NCBI RefSeq assembly: GCF_030463535.1
Contig: NC_132897.1
Location: 7,088,821 to 7,152,820, forward strand
DNA from: Salminus brasiliensis
Taxonomy: Eukaryota; Chordata; Actinopteri; Characiformes; Bryconidae
Direction of reading: 5' to 3'
DNA: 64,000 nt
The notes beneath the pieces were generated by a model. The model worked only from the letters and a program-made list of their open reading frames with translations, was not told where the DNA came from and did no database searches. Positions 34,374 to 44,000 of the stretch are shown here, one piece after another (within the stretch, counting starts at the first letter, position 1; every line of letters begins with the position of its first letter). The translations under genes and the position numbers were made by a program.

Positions 34374-35984
34374 CACACGTGGACAAAATTCTTGGTACCC
34401 CTCGGTTAATGAAAGGAAAACCTACATTGGTCACAGAAATAACTTGAATCTGACAAAAGTAATAATAAATAAAAATTCTATGAAAATGAACAAATGAAAA
34501 TCCGACATTGATTTTGAACCATGCTTCAACAGAATTATTTTAAAAAAGTCATTAAACAGGCCTGGACAAAAATAATGGTACCACTGAAAATAATGTAATC
34601 AAAGGGAGATGTTAAAATCAAGGTGTGTCCACTAATTAGCATCACAGGTGTCTACAATCTTGTAATTAGTCAGTGGGCCTATATATACAGGGCTACAGGT
34701 AGTCACTGTGCTGTTTGGTGACATGGTGTGTACCATACTCAACATGGATCAGAGGAAGCAAAGGAAAGAGTTGGGTCAGGAGATTAGAAAGGAAATTGTA
34801 GACATGCATGTTAAATTTAAGAATATAAGACCATCTCCAAGCTGATTGATGCTTCTGTAACTACAGTTGCTCATATTATTTAGAAATTTAAGACCCATGT
34901 GACTGTAGCCAACCTCCCTGGACGTGGCCGCAGGAGGAAAATTGATGACAAATCAAAGAGACAGATAATACGAATGGTAACAAAAGAGCCCAGAAAAACT
35001 TGTAAAGAGATTAAAGGTGAACTTAAAGCTCAAGGAACATCAGTGTCAGATCGCACCATCCGTTGTTGTTTGAGCCAAAGTGGACTTCATTGAAGATCAC
35101 CATGGAGAACACCATTGTTGAAAACAGATCTTAAAAAAGCCAGACTGGAATTTGCCAAACTACATCTTGACAAGCCCCAAAGCTTCTGGGAGAATGTCCT
35201 ATGGACAGATTAGACAAAAACTGAACTTTTTGCCAAGGCACATCAGCTCTATGTTCACAGATGGAAAAATGAAACATATCAAGAAAAGAACACTGTCCCT
35301 ACTGTGAAACATGGAGGAGGCTCTGTTATGTTCTAGGGCTGCTTTGCTGCATCTGGCACAGGGTGTCTTGAATCTGTGCAGGGTGCAATGAAATCTCAAG
35401 ACTATCAAGGGATTCTAAGGAGAAATGTGCTGCCCAGTGTCAGAAAGCTTGGTCTCAGTCACAGGTCATGGGTCTTGCAACAGGAGAATGACCCAAAACA
35501 CAGCTAAAAACACCCAAGAATGGCTAAGAGGAAAACATTGGACTATTCTGAAGTGGCCTTCTATGAGCCCTGACCTAAATCCTATTGAGCAACTTTGGAA
35601 GGAGCTGAAACATGCCGTCTGGAAAAGACACCCTTCAAACCTGAGACAACTGGAGCAGTTTACTCATGAGGTGTGGGCCAGAATACCTGCTGAGAGGTGC
35701 AGAAGTCTCATTGACAGTTACAGGAATCGTTTGATTGCAGTGATTGCCTCAAAAGGTTGTGCAACAGAATATTAAGTTAAGGGTACCAGCATTTTTGTTC
35801 AGGCCTGTTTCATGAGTTTATTTTTTAGAATAGTTCTGTTGAAGCATAGTTCAAAATCAATGTCTGACTTTCATTGGTTAATTTTCATAGCATTTTTATT
35901 TATTATTACTTTTGTCAGATTAAAGTTATTTCTGTGACCATTTCATTAACCGAGGGGTTATACCAACAATTTTGTCCATGTGTG
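34374..35984 (+). mobile_element. Tc1-like transposon, degenerate
   Basis: The left terminus CACACGTGGACAAAATTCTT and the reverse complement of the right terminus CACACATGGACAAAATTGTT form inverted repeats that continue for about 70 bases (GGTACCCCTCGGTTAATGAA type). TA is duplicated at 34372-34373 and 35985-35986. Length about 1.6 kb, typical for Tc1. It carries a broken transposase. Confidence 0.9.
34745..35775 (+). pseudogene. Tc1-family DDE transposase pseudogene
   Basis: It starts MDQRKQRKELGQEIRKEIVD, then loses frame. The second helix-turn-helix part with the GRGRRRK hook motif is readable from 34899. The first catalytic Asp is in ENVLWTD, immediately followed by a stop codon. The second Asp is in NDPKH, and the Glu in [14 protein letters not shown] at about 35575. 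Stops and frameshifts make it non-functional. Confidence 0.85.
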
Positions 35985-36346
35985 TATAAAATAAAACAAT
36001 TCCTCAAGTAACCAACTGTAAATTAAAACATGAGTTGTAGTGCACTTGACCTAGCAACATCAGAAATCTCATTTAGCAAGTACAACAGCAGCATACCCCT
36101 CATTTCTGAGTGAAGGAAATGATGTAAACATTACAGAATGATATAAAAAGGAATGTGCTTTCATTTGAACTCAACTGCAGTCTGTGAGTCTTCCTCCCTC
36201 TACCCATCTTTCACGAATAACACAGGGCTGCCCGTAGACATGCCTGACTTTAAATCAGCGTTCCTACATACTGAGATCGGTCGATGCAGACACATTAAAA
36301 AGAGGCAAATATCGGCCCGATATATCAGTTGACCTCTAAAACTAAC

Positions 36347-36684
36347 CCCAAACCCTCCTTATATGTTGTCATAACAAGATGTTATACACAAGCCCTTTTC
36401 CTAGCTAGAATTAGCCGTTGTTGTTCTCTCGTTGCTTACCAGGTTTTGAATGTGCCCTCTTTGAATACTCCACTCTGAATTACTCCACTGACCGAATGTG
36501 TGTTTTGGGTCAATTCTCATTAACCATGCAGAATTAATTCTGCCTCTGATGATGTGGTTGCAAATAGAGCCTCCAGTGAGTACCTTTCACTTTCTTTCTT
36601 TTTTTTTTAACAGCAACCCTTGCTCTGCAGTCCTCACTGTGGTTGCTATCAATGTTTTTTTTTTTGTATACTCAGATACTTCAG
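36347..36684. other. 5' flank of receptor B
   Basis: It contains CAATTCTCATTAACCATGCAG and CAACCCTTGCTCTGC, which also occur upstream of receptors A and C, and ends in a pyrimidine-rich tract and TCAG. It is part of the duplicated unit and presumably intron sequence. Confidence 0.5.
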
Positions 36685-36733
36685 CTGTAGCAACACTTCT
36701 AGTGACCACAGCTGCATTAAACTTCACACAGCC

Positions 36734-37624
36734 ATGCAGCAGGACAGCAACTCTACCAACTCCTCGCTCTCTGACTCACCTGCAAACCTGGCTGCCAGTA
36801 GTGTACTGGGGCTGTGCTTTGCACTGGGGGTCCCTGGAAACATAGCAGTGCTGGTGCTTCTTTCTAGATGGCTGAAGGGAGGCAGCTTCACCCCAAAGCT
36901 GTTGCTGAGCCTGGCCGTGTCCGATCTAATGGCTCTGCTCCTGCTGCCGGTGTGGATCTACGCTCTGCTTCACGACTGGGTCTTTGGTTTGGTCTGGTGT
37001 AAGATCCTCTCCTACATCGTCTACTGGAGCCTGTACTGCAGCGTGCTGTCTGTGACTTTACTGAGTGTGCAGAGATATGTCCAAGTGCTGCATCCTCAGA
37101 AATGGGCTAAGCTCAGAGAACACGGACTGAATGGCCTTGTGTGTGGGATCTGGATCCTGAGTGGAGTACTAGGCTGCTATGCACTCATCCAGCGCCGTGT
37201 GAAGCTGGAGAAGGATGGGCGCTTGCATTGCAGAGCGCACTATCGGAATACTTCTGAGAGAGTGGCTACTTTGTCCTGGGAGACCTTGGTGTTGTTTGTG
37301 TTTGCGTTCCCTGTCCTGGTTTATTTCTACGTCCGTCTTCATCGGGGTGTCAGCCAGTCAGCTTCCCTCAACACCCACAGGATGACCAAGCTGGTGATCA
37401 GAATTGTGGTGACTTTCTTCATTTTTTGGCTCCCATATCATATCACCAACATTTTGCTGATTATTTCAATATTACTCGGACATGAAAACGTTTTGAGGTT
37501 TGCAGAAGCTGGAAATAACATTATAGGATCTCTGACGTTCATTAACAGCTGTGTAAATCCATTCATATATGCCTTCTCTGCTCGGGTTTTAAGGCAGCCC
37601 ACATCTGGGACAGACACTGCTTAG
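36734..37624 (+). CDS. Leukotriene B4 receptor 1-like GPCR, copy B
   Basis: 296 residues, about 96% identical to copy A by eye. All landmarks are conserved: N6 and N9 glycosylation sites, N36, D64, C89/C166, QRY at 113-115, FWLPYH at 231-236, NPFIY at 275-279 and the 17-residue tail. Differences from A are few (R55K, L88W, A226V) and then cluster at 241-264 in TM6 and ECL3. The frame is open upstream to 36620. I choose the ATG at 36734 because it matches A and C, and a CTTCAG acceptor at 36679-36684 lies between the two ATGs. No pseudogene precedes this copy, unlike A and C. Ligand specificity is inferred from family resemblance. Confidence 0.85.
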   Translation: MQQDSNSTNSSLSDSPANLAASSVLGLCFALGVPGNIAVLVLLSRWLKGGSFTPKLLLSLAVSDLMALLLLPVWIYALLHDWVFGLVWCKILSYIVYWSLYCSVLSVTLLSVQRYVQVLHPQKWAKLREHGLNGLVCGIWILSGVLGCYALIQRRVKLEKDGRLHCRAHYRNTSERVATLSWETLVLFVFAFPVLVYFYVRLHRGVSQSASLNTHRMTKLVIRIVVTFFIFWLPYHITNILLIISILLGHENVLRFAEAGNNIIGSLTFINSCVNPFIYAFSARVLRQPTSGTDTA

Positions 37625-38200
37625 GTCCTTATGAAGTAGAAGCTTCTTAGGCAGTGATTTCTAAAATTTTGTTGACTATGAGGTGAATGTGTTGTACTTT
37701 CTGTACTTTTTCCTTTATGTGCTTTCTTGGCACTTCTAATTACAATGAACTAGTTGTGAATCGGAGCTGGACTATATGAAAATTACTGATGTCAGCCGGT
37801 AAAAAATTTTTAATTGCATTAATTTTAATATTGACTCTGATTAATAAGTTAAAATGCTATGGTGTAATTAGTTTTGAGAGTCACTCCAAAGCATGAAATG
37901 CTCAAAGGTTTGAAGTCCTTATATGCCAATCAGTTCACCCTTTGGCCATCGCTGTAATGCCACCCGGCAGTTATTTCCAGTCACACAAAACCAGGCTCCC
38001 ATCCTATTTCTATGAATGGGGAAAGACCAAAATACTGGTAACTGAAGGTTAGTTTGCTGTAATTTAAATGACTGATACAATCTGATAAAACCCTCATGAG
38101 TAGATTGTAGTTTTGCACATCCGCTCGCAGCGCAACCAGCAAGCTGATTGTCTCTTTTTGCTGAAGGGTGGGACTTAAAGGAGGTTAAGAGTTTTGATCA
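37625..38200. other. 3' flank of receptor B and start of the next duplicated unit
   Basis: After a short stretch shared with the 3' flank of A the sequence is unremarkable. Homology with the left part of the A unit resumes at about 38199 (AGCGTTGCTGTCTTGGCTTG). Confidence 0.45.
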
Positions 38201-38355
38201 CAGCGTTGCTGTCTTGGCTTGCGGAAACTTGATCTTTGATACCAACACAAAAGCCACAGGAACCATCCGCCTGGTGGCATTTCTTCTTTCAGCATGTTCA
38301 GTTCTTGTAGCTTAGCTACGCCTCCCTTAACCACAGACATGTCTAGCCACAAACC

Positions 38356-38891
38356 ATGCAGAGGGGCAGCTCCTCCAATGGCTTGCTCCCTCTCTTACCT
38401 GAAACCCCGGCTGCTAGTGGTTTACTGTGGCTGTACTTTGCACTCAGATGGCTTCCTGTAAGTAGAACAGGGCTGATGCTGCTTTCTAGATGACTGAAAG
38501 GAGACTAGATATGTGAGATCTCCCAGGACTAAGTTTACCACTCTCTCTTCTTAGTTATTCTGATGTTTTCCTGCTGTAGACGCTTCAGTAGACCATCTGG
38601 CCGTGTCGAATGTAATGACTCTGCTCCCGCTGCCGGTGTGGATCTATGCTCTTCTTCAGAACTGGGTCTTTGGTTTGGTCTTGTGTAAGATCCTCTCCTA
38701 CGTGGCTTACCGGAGCCTCTACGACAGCAGGCTGCATGTGACTTTACCCCTCTGGCTTCAATGTGGTGTTAGTCAGCTTCCCTTCTCAAACACAGGATGT
38801 AGATGATGTTTCATGCTTCATGAATTCCTTAATGTACACCTTCTCTGCTGGGGCTCTAAGGCAGCACACACCTGGGACAGGCAGTGCTTAT
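38356..38891 (+). pseudogene. LTB4R-like receptor pseudogene 2
   Basis: Nearly identical to pseudogene 1 over TM1-TM3, with the same TAA and TGA lesions and the same extra stretch before TM2. It keeps a little more of TM3 (KILSYVAYRSLYDSRLHVTL). It then jumps directly to a GVSQ-like ICL3 remnant and, after stops, to a C-terminal TFSAGALRQHTPGTG-like end (38840-38890). TM4-TM6 are therefore deleted. It sits about 1.1 kb upstream of receptor C, just as pseudogene 1 sits upstream of receptor A. Confidence 0.85.
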
Positions 38892-38932
38892 GTTCTCCAT
38901 GGAGTACAAGTCTCTCAGCCAGTGATTTCTTT

Positions 38933-39163
38933 ATTTTAAAGCAGCATTACAGAGAATTGGTATTTCAGGAAGGAAGTGGGCTTTTGTGCTTTGAGCCAAT
39001 ACTCAGTGATTACAGTTTTTAGGGCCCCTCTCAGTCTTGGGCCCTTAGAATTGCCATAACGTCTCCCCCCTGATACGTGACCCCTGTCCCCTACAGGTCA
39101 GTGGAATATCACGATTCTAAAGCTGTTATTTTGAAGGAAAAATGCTATGTAATGTCACTTTAA
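38933..39163 (+). mobile_element. MITE family 2, copy 3
   Basis: TTTAAAGCAGCATTACAGAG at the left and the inverted TGCTATGTAATGTCACTTTA at the right match the termini of copies at 12993 and 25730. The interior is different. It lies between pseudogene 2 and receptor C. Confidence 0.6.
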
Positions 39164-39440
39164 GGTAAAGTATGACAAGGCAAATGTACATTAACCATAC
39201 AGGAGGTCATTTAGCACTGATGACTTTATTAAGCAACCTCTTAGTAAAGGATTGCATTCAGAGCCTCCATTAAGAACTTTTCACTTCCTTTTTATTATTA
39301 TTATTATTATTATTATTTTAATAATAGTGTTGCAACCCTTGCTTCCGGAAATCTAACTTCACACGTCACTGTAGTTGGTATCACTGTTTTTTAGCTGTAG
39401 CAACACTAGTGACCACATCTGCATCGAACTTCACACAGCC

Positions 39441-40331
39441 ATGCAGCAGGACAGCAGCTCTACCAACACCTCGCTCTCTGACTCACCTGCAAACCTGGCT
39501 GCCAGTAGTGTACTGGGGCTGTGCTTTGCACTGGGGGTCCCTGGAAACATAGCAGTGCTGGTGCTTCTTTCTAGATGGCTGAAGGGAGGCAGCTTCACCC
39601 CAAAGCTGTTGCTGAGCCTGGCCGTGTCCGATCTAATGGCTCTGCTCCTGCTGCCGGTGTGGATCTACGCTCTGCTTCACGACTGGGTCTTTGGTTTGGT
39701 CTGGTGTAAGATCCTCTCCTACATTGTCTACTGGAGCCTGTACTGCAGCGTGCTGTCTGTGACTTTACTGAGTGTGCAGAGATATGTCCAAGTGCTGCAT
39801 CCTCAGAAATGGGCTAAGCTCCGAGAACACGGACTGAATGGCCTTGTGTGTGGGATCTGGATCCTGAGTGGAGTACTATGTTGCTATGCACTCATCCAGC
39901 GCCGTGTGAAGCTGGAGAAGGATGGACACTTTCGTTGCGGGGCGCACTATCGGAATATTTCTGAGATAGTGGCTACTTTGTCCTGGGAGACCTTGGTGTT
40001 GTTTGTGTTTGCGTTCCCTGTCCTGGTTTATTTCTACGTCCGTCTTCATCGGGGTGTCAGCCAGTCAGCGTCCCTCAACACCCACAGGATGACCAAGCTG
40101 GTGATCAGAATTGTGGCGACTTTCTTCATTTTTTGGCTCCCATATCATATCACCAACATTGTGCTGATTATTACAATATTACTCGGACATGAAAACGTTT
40201 TGAGGTTTGCAGAAGCTGGAAGGGAAATTACAGGATCTCTGGTGGTTATTAACAGCTGTGTGAATCCATTCATATATGCCTTCTCTGCTCGGGTTTTAAG
40301 GCAGTCCACATCTGGGACAGACACTGCTTAG
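39441..40331 (+). CDS. Leukotriene B4 receptor 1-like GPCR, copy C
   Basis: 296 residues with the same landmarks as A and B (N36, D64, C89/C166, QRY 113-115, FWLPYH, NPFIY, short tail). The N6 glycosylation site is lost (S6), while N9 and ECL2 N172 (N-I-S) remain. Of 19 differences from A, seven to eight fall in ECL2 and its edges (163-176, for example R163H, L164F, H165R, R167G, T173I, R176I). Most others fall in 245-269. G147 is Cys here. The ATG at 39441 is chosen by alignment; the open frame extends to 39375. A TTTTTAG acceptor ends at 39393. AATAAA occurs at 40795-40800. A (TTA)n tract at 39295-39320 precedes the gene. Confidence 0.85.
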   Translation: MQQDSSSTNTSLSDSPANLAASSVLGLCFALGVPGNIAVLVLLSRWLKGGSFTPKLLLSLAVSDLMALLLLPVWIYALLHDWVFGLVWCKILSYIVYWSLYCSVLSVTLLSVQRYVQVLHPQKWAKLREHGLNGLVCGIWILSGVLCCYALIQRRVKLEKDGHFRCGAHYRNISEIVATLSWETLVLFVFAFPVLVYFYVRLHRGVSQSASLNTHRMTKLVIRIVATFFIFWLPYHITNIVLIITILLGHENVLRFAEAGREITGSLVVINSCVNPFIYAFSARVLRQSTSGTDTA

Positions 40332-41280
40332 GTCCTTCATGGAGTAAAAGCGTCTTAGGCAGATTTCTTTGCTTTAAATGTGCTGAAGAATGCATTTATC
40401 GAGTACGTTCAATTGTTCTTTACTGTAAAAATAGTATGTGACTTTGGTTTGGGGGCCAAAATGCTCAGATACCATTTAACAAGCCAGTTTACCACCCTGT
40501 TATTTCCGAATACTCTGAATGACACATGCTGATTAGCCTGTAATTTTTCACAGGTCTTACTGGATAGTGTTGCTCTAACTGCGTCTCACTGTCCTTTTGG
40601 TGTCCAGTCTGCACAGCGTGCAGTTAGTTAGCTGAAGTGCCGGCCTGGTGTTAGCTTTTAGCCACTCCAAAGGATCCAGTGTGTCATATAACTGCATCTT
40701 AAATATCCATTTCAGCCTTTCTTCCATATTCTCTCAGAGAAGCTGTTGTGTGTTTGTTGCGTGGGTATACGGACATTTCATTTTTTTGGCTGTAAATAAA
40801 GTCAAGACTGATGACAGTTTTGGGGTTTTTGAATGGGCCTGTCTTATGATTTATGTGGCGTTTGCCTTTGAAACAGGACAAGTTTAAGTCTTATTTACCT
40901 CTGGCTACAAAAAATTACTAGGATCTCTTTAAAGAAATGAAACCATACTTGTGGGGCTTTTTTCCTTCTTTGATCCTTCTTGATCAATACAATATAATTT
41001 TTTCGCGAATTAATATTTTACTTTGTATTTCTTGCATTTGTTTTTACTCTAATAAATACAACAAACCAGTTCTGAATTAGAGCCGAGCTGTACAGAAATA
41101 CCTAATGAGCACAAGATCATCTAGATTGAAATACTTAGTTTACAGAAAATCATGTCTGATTATTAATGTCATATTTTAAGGGGTTCCACAATGTTCTGTT
41201 CTAGAACTAGTTTTGTAAAATGTAATGCATATGTATTTATATTGTCATGGTAACATAAAATATGTATCTCCAAAATGGCA
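40332..41280. other. 3' flank of receptor C
   Basis: The block TTACCACCCTGTTATTTCCG at about 40490 looks like dispersed family 3 in reverse. TTAGCTTTTAGCC at about 40651 recurs at 45598. AATAAA at 40795 may serve receptor C. No gene recognised. Confidence 0.4.
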
Positions 41281-41284
41281 ACCT

Positions 41285-41580
41285 TACAGAAGAAGGAAAA
41301 TGCCTATGGCCCGTGAGTTCAGCGTTTGAACCCCCCGCCATCAGCAGCCGGAGTCAGAGAGAGCACAATTGGACTAGCTCTCTACTGGTGGGAGATGGTG
41401 CTCTATTCCTCCTCTCATGACTTAATGACTGAAGTGATGTGGACTGGCACAGGCTTCTGTTAGCTGGTGAGGTTGAGCTGGGCACCTGAGAGTGTTGGCA
41501 GCCTGGCAGTGCTGCATCGGCGGCAGTTTGAAAAGAGGCAGTGACTGGCATGTATTGGAGGAGACCTGTTAAGGCCTTAC
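41285..41580 (+). mobile_element. SINE-like repeat, related to 42890-43080
   Basis: GCCTATGGCCCGTGAGTTCA and GTTTGAACCCC suggest a degenerate tRNA-derived head. GGCTTCTGTTAGCTGGTGAG and GCTGGGCACCTGAG recur at about 43014-43060. Assignment is tentative. Confidence 0.4.
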
Positions 41581-43930
41581 CTTCCTGGTGTTGGGAGCAT
41601 TTCTAGTGCTAGGGGAAGTTACAAATGGGTGGAGAAAAAGGAAAATAATTGAGGGAAAGAAATTATGAGCCTGAGCCAGATTTAAACTTGTGATTTTTTT
41701 TATTAAGTAGCCCATTAAAACTGAGCTGAATGGCTGAAATCTGTTCAGAATGATGTTAATGAACAGTGCAATACGGATGAAGCAGAGAGCCATTATTTAA
41801 GAAAACTGTTTATTAATAATGCAACTCCTAATAATTAAAGCACCAACAATTCCAAACAATGATCCACAGGCCTAAACATCGTCAAAATAGGCTACAAGAA
41901 CAATGTCTGAATGACTTTAACACTAACTCTTAATTTAACAATATTAAAGAATATAAAATACTTTCTGAACAAACAAATGTTTTAAATTAAGCGTATAGCC
42001 TAAGTGCAACCACACAAAAAACAGCACTAAGTTATTAAACTGCAATAGGCAAACAACAATAACATAACTTACATGCAAAATAAACCAAGATAACATCTGA
42101 CATTCTTTAAATAATAAAGGCCTATGAAACAAACTGTAGTCCAATCAAAACGAATGAAATAGACTATAGGCTGGTGCAAATATCACTGTTGTACACATTA
42201 ATTCTGCATTTAGGAAACAACATAAGATATATATATATATCAGTTATCAGTATATATCAATATCAGTTACGAACGAGGCAATGTTTCGCAGGCTGAAGGA
42301 TTCCAGGACCATTTTCTTGAGCCCAACCCGACAGGGCCCGAGGAAAGTGGTGGGAAATCTCAGCCCGACCCGGCCCGAGTTCAGGTTGGGCATCGGGTCG
42401 GGTTCGGGTTCGGATTCGGGCAGAAATTCTAAACTCTACTACATACTGCCACCTCTGTCAACACAGTTATGTTTCAACAACTTTCACAATCCAACTTCTG
42501 TTTACTGCTATGTTTACTGTATTACGTTTACTGCTACCTCTACCACTACAGTGGAAACGCAGCAGGTTCTGAGGCCCCATCCTCTTTGCACACAGTTCTT
42601 CTTTTGGGCACTAAACATTTAACCGCAATGACTTGTACCTCCTGTGTGCTGCCAAAGATAAGAAATAAACTGCATGAGGCTTAAAAATTATTCACCCATG
42701 ATTCTAAGTACGGGGTCTGGTTTGGTTGACATTAAGGTTTAAATCTTCCCAAGACACAAGAAAACCTATGATTAATAATTATGATTTTTTTTGTACACAA
42801 AGTTATTTTATATATACTTTTAAGGAATTGTAAGTGTTCTGTTTTAAGATGTTGTATATTGTCATGCTCACACAAAAAACCTTGTATCTCCAAAATTGCA
42901 AAAAAGGGGGAAAAAAAAACTATGGCCGGGGGGTTCCGAGTTTGAGAGGTAGAGGGGTAGATGGTGCTCTCTGCTCTCATTACTTTTATATTAAGTGATG
43001 TTGGGTAGCACAGGTTTCTGTTAGCTGGTGTGGTGGAGCTGGAGACCTGGTTGGTTGTAATTGAGGTTTAAGGCTTTAGACACCACCTCTGAAGGCACAT
43101 AGCCCACTGAATAATGTACTGTTCCCCAGCAGGATAGCCTGAATGCCCTCCAGAATTAGTGTAATGACTAGAAAATGTCAGGAGGTAAAGGGTCTTCAGA
43201 ACTGGACCCCTTTTCACCCAACACTACAGGCAAGACTTAATATTGTTATCTCGGCAGAATTATGGTAAACAAAGTATTAAATTCAAGGCTATTCAAGCCT
43301 AAATGTTTAAAAATTATATATATATTTTGCTTTTGTAGTAGTTTTCTGTAGTTCTGCAGCATTTTGCTAATACACAACTATATTCATCCAATTCATCCAG
43401 CAGTTCTTGAGATACTGACACTGTTCCTTCTCATTTTTATTATGTTACCACTACTTATTCATTCATGCTGCAACATTACTTTCACATTGTGAATAAGACT
43501 GCTGCTACTTTTTATATTATTATTATTATTTGCTTTCTCACTTTCCTATTTATGTCTACCCTTCTACTATCTACATTTTTTAAATTCCTATTTTTATTTA
43601 TTTAATGTATTGCTCTTTGGGTGTAACTGGGACCTTGAGATCTCAATTTCGTTCCACCCCATGTAACACATTTTATGCGAATGACAGTAGAGTCTCCTTG
43701 AATATTAAAGAGTTGTACAGTATAGCCTCAAATTTGCGGCCGTAGTCAAGAATTACAGCATTGCCATAAATGCCATAACGATCCACTTAAGCACCAGTTC
43801 TTTTGCATTGCATTTTGCATTAGAGTTGGCAGCAGCCAGGACAGTGTCTAACCCTAAAGCAGGGATAATGCTGATATGTGTAAAGTGTTTATTCTTATCA
43901 TCGTCTTCTGTCATCTAATCTTGTTTTTAA
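41581..43930. other. Gene-free region with assorted repeats
   Basis: 42281-42425 is a G+C-rich patch of degenerate CCGACCCG/GGGTCGGGTTCGG motifs, of a type found in fish hAT-like elements. 42890-43080 is a second SINE-like copy. 43610-43705 (GGGACCTTGAGATCTCAATT, GTTCCACCCCATGTAA) is a dispersed tail that recurs inverted at about 52960-53045. No gene recognised. Confidence 0.45.
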
Positions 43931-43934
43931 TTCT

Positions 43935-44000
43935 GCTCTGTTTAGCAGCAGCAAAATGATCAAGATGGTGACAAGAATTCTTGTGACATGCTTTATCGGC
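43935..44000 (+). pseudogene. LTB4R-like receptor relic 3 (ICL3-TM6)
   Basis: A 60-base island reads LFSSSKMIKMVTRILVTCFI, matching the FFSSSRMTKLVTRIVVVFFI segment of receptor D at the same codon spacing. Nothing else of the receptor is recognisable around it. It shows that the D/E-type array once extended leftward. Confidence 0.65.

Larger units (their letters stand above)
34141..36346 (+). mobile_element. hAT-type non-autonomous element with nested Tc1
   Basis: The element proper runs 34149-36338. Its ends TAGAGATCGACCAATAGG and (reverse complement of right end) TAGAGGTCAACTGATAT are imperfect inverted repeats. Flanking 8-bp sequences AAGCTAAC (34141-34148) and AAACTAAC (36339-36346) match at 7 of 8 positions, the target length expected for hAT. 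Without the Tc1 at 34374-35984 it is about 580 bases and has no transposase. It separates receptor A from receptor B. Confidence 0.75.

Noticed and set aside
36620-36733. N-terminal extension of receptor B to 334 residues
   Set aside because: The extension crosses a conserved splice acceptor and is not shared by A. The ATG at 36734 matches all paralogues.
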